Notes under the pieces: model-generated | Told to the model about the DNA's origin: nothing | The model's database searches: none | Seen by the model: the letters and a program-made list of their open reading frames with translations, nothing else | NCBI GenBank assembly: GCA_937894935.1 | Contig: CALAYC010000339.1 | Location: 1 to 17,166 of the forward strand | Source: an uncultured Verrucomicrobiota bacterium | Lineage (GTDB): Bacteria; Verrucomicrobiota; Verrucomicrobiia; Limisphaerales; JADLHS01 | Direction of reading: 5' to 3' | Length of the DNA stretch: 17,166 nt | Made by a program: the position numbers and the translations under genes | Shown here: one piece after another, positions 14,516 through 17,166 of the stretch | Numbering within the stretch: the stretch's first letter is position 1 | Layout of the letters: each line of letters begins with the position of its first letter

Positions 14516-16926
14516 TGAAAAGCTCCAGATTCCAAGCTCCCAACATCAGAAAACATTCAGGTTTGAAACTTGTCACCTGGTGTTGCCCTATTCTCCGGGC
14601 GTTGGTGCTTGGATGTTTTCTTCTCCCCTGCTCCGCCGCCGAACCCACTCGTGAGCAACTGGAGTTTTTTGAAAATAAAATTCGCCCCGTTCTATCCCGA
14701 AATTGCTACCAGTGTCACAGTGTTCATGCCGAGCGAGTGAAAGGCGGTTTGTTGTTGGATTCACGCGCGGCGTCATTGCGCGGTGGCGACACCGGGCCGG
14801 CTGTCGTTCCCGGGCATCCTGAGCAAAGTTTGTTGATTAAGGCGATTCGCTACACGGATTCCGATTTGCAAATGCCGCCGCGGAAAAAGTTGAGCGATGA
14901 ACAGATCGCGGACCTGGAAAAATGGATCGCAATGGGCGCACCTGATCCGCGTGATGCTGTGGCGATGCAGCAAAGTCGGATTGATCCCAGCGTTAAACAT
15001 TGGGCCTGGCAACCGCTCAAGAAACCTGTCGTGCCGGACGTGAAAAATAAAAGTTGGGCCCAAACACCGGTGGATTATTTCATTCTCGCGAAACTGGAGG
15101 AGAACGATCTTACGCCCAATCTCATCGCCGACAAACGCACGCTCATTCGTCGCGCTTCGTTCGATTTAATCGGCCTTCCGCCCACGCCTGAAGAAGTTGA
15201 AGCATTCATAAACGATGCATCGCCCGACGCCTTCGCAAAGGTAGTGGATCGACTGTTGGCATCACCACATTACGGTGAACGTTGGGGGCGTCATTGGCTG
15301 GATGTGGCGCGTTACAGCGACACGAAAGGAATGGTCCGTCGGCAACGCGAAGATCCGCGCAGCCCATACGCGTGGACATATCGCGATTATGTCATCAAGA
15401 GTTTCAATGATGATAAGCCTTACAACCAATTCATTATTGAGCAACTTGCGGCGGATAAATTGCCTGCGACGAAATCCAATCCAACGAATCTTGCCGCGCT
15501 TGGATTTCTGACCGTCGGCGAGCGTTTTATGGGCATGCAGCACGACATCATTAACGATCGCATTGATGTCGTGACAAAAGGATTTCTCGGTCTCACCGTT
15601 TCCTGCGCGCGTTGTCACGACCACAAGTTCGATCCGATTCCGACGCAGGATTACTATTCCCTGCACGGAGTGTTTGCGAGCACGATTGAACCGCCCATCG
15701 AACCGGTAATTCAAAAACTGCCGAAGACTCTCGAATATCGTGATTATCAGAAAGAACGAACCGCACTGGATGCGAAGAAGGCGCAACTTGAAGTGGAATT
15801 TCAAGCCGCACGACGCAATCGGGATCGGGATGCAATTCGCAATCTGCAACGCCAATTGCGCGAGAATGCCAGTGAAATTGTGCGCCTGGAAATGACGCAT
15901 CCGGGTGCTGTCGTTCGTGCCATGGCCGTGCAGGACGCGGCGCGTCCGCGCAATTCAGCGGTGTTCATTCGCGGCGAAGCAGAAAACAAAGGCGAAATTG
16001 TGCCGCGGCGTTTCCTTGAAATCCTCGCAGGCGAAACGCGCCGCCCCTTTACCAACGGCAGCGGACGACTCGAACTCGCTCACGCCATCGTCAACAAAAG
16101 CAATCCGCTGACACCGCGTGTGATGATTAATCGCATCTGGCAACATCATTTCGGAACGGGCTTTGTGCCGACGCCAGACGACTTCGGGACGATGTCTGAG
16201 CCGCCGAGTCATCCTGAATTGCTCGATTATCTCGCCATCGAATTTCAAAAAGATTGGAGCATCAAAAAGATTCACCGGCTCATCATGCTGTCGTCTGTGT
16301 ATCAACAAACGACGACTGTGAATTCGCGCGGCGTGCAGATTGATCCGGACAACCGCCTGCTCTGGCGCGCTAATATTCGACGGCTGGAATTTGAATCATT
16401 ACGCGATTCGTTGCTTGCGGTTGGCGGCTCGTTGGATCGCACGCTGTATGGCCGCCCCATAGATCTGAAACGCAATCCGGAATCAACTCGCCGGACAATT
16501 TACGGCATCGTGGATCGCTCCGATTTATGGGATCCGTTCGTGAATTTTGATTTCGCCAATCCTGATTCGGTGAATGGTCGCCGCCACGAAACGAGCGTGC
16601 CGCAACAGGCGTTGTTTCTCATGAACAGTCCCGTGGTAATTGAGCAGGCGCGGCGAGTCGTCGCCCAGGATGGCTTTGTTGCGTGCGCTGACGACATGGC
16701 GCGAATTGAATTTTTGTACAACCGGATTTTTCAGCGTCCGCCGACGCCTGAGGAAATCGAACTGGGTATGAAGTTCATCGCTCAAAGCAAGCGCGACGAA
16801 AGCAAGAAAAACGCTTCAGCTAAAACCCGCACGGACGTTTCCAAATCCAAACGAGCGCCACTTACAGATTGGCAGCAATACGCGCACGCATTATTGCAGG
16901 CGAATGAATTTTCGTTCGTGAATTGA
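14515..16926 (+). CDS. Planctomycete cytochrome c (PSCyt1)-DUF1549-DUF1553 protein
   Basis: An exported 803-residue protein. The hydrophobic segment at about 19-42 (ILRALVLGCFLLPCSAAEP) is a Sec-type signal with likely cleavage after the Ala pair. A PSCyt1 cytochrome domain (about 46-125) contains C64-Y-Q-C67-H68, a c-type haem motif, and a distal MPP motif that could supply the methionine ligand. DUF1549 (about 160-395) contains a second CxxCH, C364-A-R-C367-H368, in CARCHDHKFDP. A charged helical stretch (about 410-460) precedes DUF1553 (about 507-780), and the family C-terminus ALLQANEFSFVN is intact. ATG 14515 overlaps the DUF1501 stop as TGATG, with AAAGGA about 11 bases upstream. GTG 14512 is possible but less likely; TTG 14563 would remove the repeat-derived N-terminus. 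A redox role in the periplasm alongside DUF1501 is inferred. Confidence 0.94.
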   Translation: MKSSRFQAPNIRKHSGLKLVTWCCPILRALVLGCFLLPCSAAEPTREQLEFFENKIRPVLSRNCYQCHSVHAERVKGGLLLDSRAASLRGGDTGPAVVPGHPEQSLLIKAIRYTDSDLQMPPRKKLSDEQIADLEKWIAMGAPDPRDAVAMQQSRIDPSVKHWAWQPLKKPVVPDVKNKSWAQTPVDYFILAKLEENDLTPNLIADKRTLIRRASFDLIGLPPTPEEVEAFINDASPDAFAKVVDRLLASPHYGERWGRHWLDVARYSDTKGMVRRQREDPRSPYAWTYRDYVIKSFNDDKPYNQFIIEQLAADKLPATKSNPTNLAALGFLTVGERFMGMQHDIINDRIDVVTKGFLGLTVSCARCHDHKFDPIPTQDYYSLHGVFASTIEPPIEPVIQKLPKTLEYRDYQKERTALDAKKAQLEVEFQAARRNRDRDAIRNLQRQLRENASEIVRLEMTHPGAVVRAMAVQDAARPRNSAVFIRGEAENKGEIVPRRFLEILAGETRRPFTNGSGRLELAHAIVNKSNPLTPRVMINRIWQHHFGTGFVPTPDDFGTMSEPPSHPELLDYLAIEFQKDWSIKKIHRLIMLSSVYQQTTTVNSRGVQIDPDNRLLWRANIRRLEFESLRDSLLAVGGSLDRTLYGRPIDLKRNPESTRRTIYGIVDRSDLWDPFVNFDFANPDSVNGRRHETSVPQQALFLMNSPVVIEQARRVVAQDGFVACADDMARIEFLYNRIFQRPPTPEEIELGMKFIAQSKRDESKKNASAKTRTDVSKSKRAPLTDWQQYAHALLQANEFSFVN
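14520..14547. repeat. Degenerate heptamer repeat at the start of the cytochrome gene
   Basis: From 14520 the sequence reads as 7-mers: AAGCTCC (14520-14526), AGATTCC (14527), AAGCTCC (14534) and CAACATC (14541). Two of the four units are identical. They encode SSRFQAPNI, resembling KLQAPSSK-type peptides that degenerate tandem repeats produce in some Verrucomicrobia and Planctomycetes genomes. The tract lies just before the signal peptide, at the junction with the DUF1501 gene. Confidence 0.5.
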
Positions 16927-16964
16927 AAGCGACGCAAGAACGCGTTTGCCTGGAGGAGAAATTG

Positions 16965-17166
16965 GTTCTGGAAGAGCTGTAAGCCGAATTCTGTCTGCGC
17001 TCTTGCGAGCGGAGAGAATCATTTGTCTGAGCAGCCGATACCCGAAACCTGTCCACTTTCGCGGACTCGGAGCGAGCCACTCCTCGGTTTCCTATTTGGC
17101 CTTGCACCCGATGGGGTTTTCCGTGCCGCGTCGCTTACGCTTCGCGCGGTGGGCTCTTACTCCACC
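16965..17166 (-). ncRNA. rnpB: RNase P RNA, class A, 3' half (partial)
   Basis: Read on the minus strand, this matches the 3' half of bacterial RNase P RNA. It enters from the right edge with GGTGGAGTAAGAGCCCACC, corresponding to GGUGCGGUAAGAGCGCACC in E. coli. The P15/L15 region GGCACGGAAAACCCC follows, then the highly conserved GCAAGGCCAAATAGG (17091-17105), and near the end GACAGAATTCGGCTTA (16980-16995), the conserved P4-flanking segment. The exact 3' end is estimated from where the P1 strand should finish; the 5' half lies outside the window. This catalytic RNA cuts 5' leaders from pre-tRNAs together with the RnpA protein. It converges on the cytochrome gene with about 40 bp between them. 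One loop base that normally helps bind the tRNA 3' end is changed (see findings). Confidence 0.93.

Noticed and set aside
15262..15900. 212-codon open frame on the minus strand inside the DUF1549 gene
   Set aside because: It is fully covered by the well-supported cytochrome/DUF1549 coding sequence. Its peptide is rich in Arg, Ile and Phe with no recognisable domain, as expected of an antisense shadow.
16927..16964. Terminator for RNase P RNA in the 40-bp gap
   Set aside because: Only a weak ACGC/GCGT stem was found, with no T-run on the minus strand.
1..17166. CRISPR arrays, transposases, tRNA genes, attachment sites
   Set aside because: Neither strand showed regular direct repeats with unique spacers, transposase motifs, tRNA-like cloverleaf ends or inverted terminal repeats. 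The window looks like ordinary chromosome.

Overview
This window most likely comes from a Verrucomicrobiota chromosome, probably the Pedosphaera/Limisphaerales branch. Three things point there. A giant secreted protein carries the modular HFxW...TAxDxF repeats and the LQYKTNL...QRFYRL C-terminal domain typical of that group. A DUF1501 gene is paired with a Planctomycete-cytochrome/DUF1549/DUF1553 gene, an arrangement characteristic of Planctomycetes and Verrucomicrobia. Short degenerate 7-bp tandem repeats have been absorbed into coding sequence. The assignment rests on recognised families; no search was run.

Layout. 1-3742 (+): 3' part of a very large surface or secreted protein, entering from the left edge, with a jelly-roll-like domain, a DUF11-like domain, two Calx-beta domains and three modules spaced exactly 750 bp apart. 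3743-3886: AT-rich convergent spacer. 3887-6451 (-): ATP-dependent helicase HrpB. 6452-6611: divergent regulatory region. 6612-7313 (+): an XRE helix-turn-helix joined to an Rcp1-like receiver. 7386-8885 (+): a double-PAS histidine kinase in the same reading frame, separated from the regulator by one TGA. 8863-9010 (-): a possible small broken gene. 9030-12653 (+): a 1207-residue hybrid kinase, REC-PAS-GAF-PAS-PAS-PAS-HisKA-HATPase-REC. 12669-13013 (-): a small zinc-ribbon membrane protein. 13085-14515 and 14515-16926 (+): a translationally coupled DUF1501 / PSCyt1-DUF1549-DUF1553 pair. About 16965 to the right edge (-): the 3' half of RNase P RNA.

How they work together. The centre (6612-12653) looks like a sensory phosphorelay locus. 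The double-PAS kinase is the obvious partner of the XRE-receiver, which would act directly on DNA. The hybrid kinase has its own input and output receivers and could exchange phosphate with the first pair. No output gene is visible apart from the XRE domain. The DUF1501/DUF1553 pair is an exported module of unknown biochemistry. HrpB and RNase P RNA are housekeeping RNA-related genes, unrelated to their neighbours.

The points most worth a second look are the XRE-REC fusion and its in-frame TGA junction with the kinase, the broken antisense gene at 8863-9010, the heptamer-repeat insertions inside hrpB and at the start of the cytochrome gene, and the GGA in place of GGU in the CCA-binding loop of the RNase P RNA.
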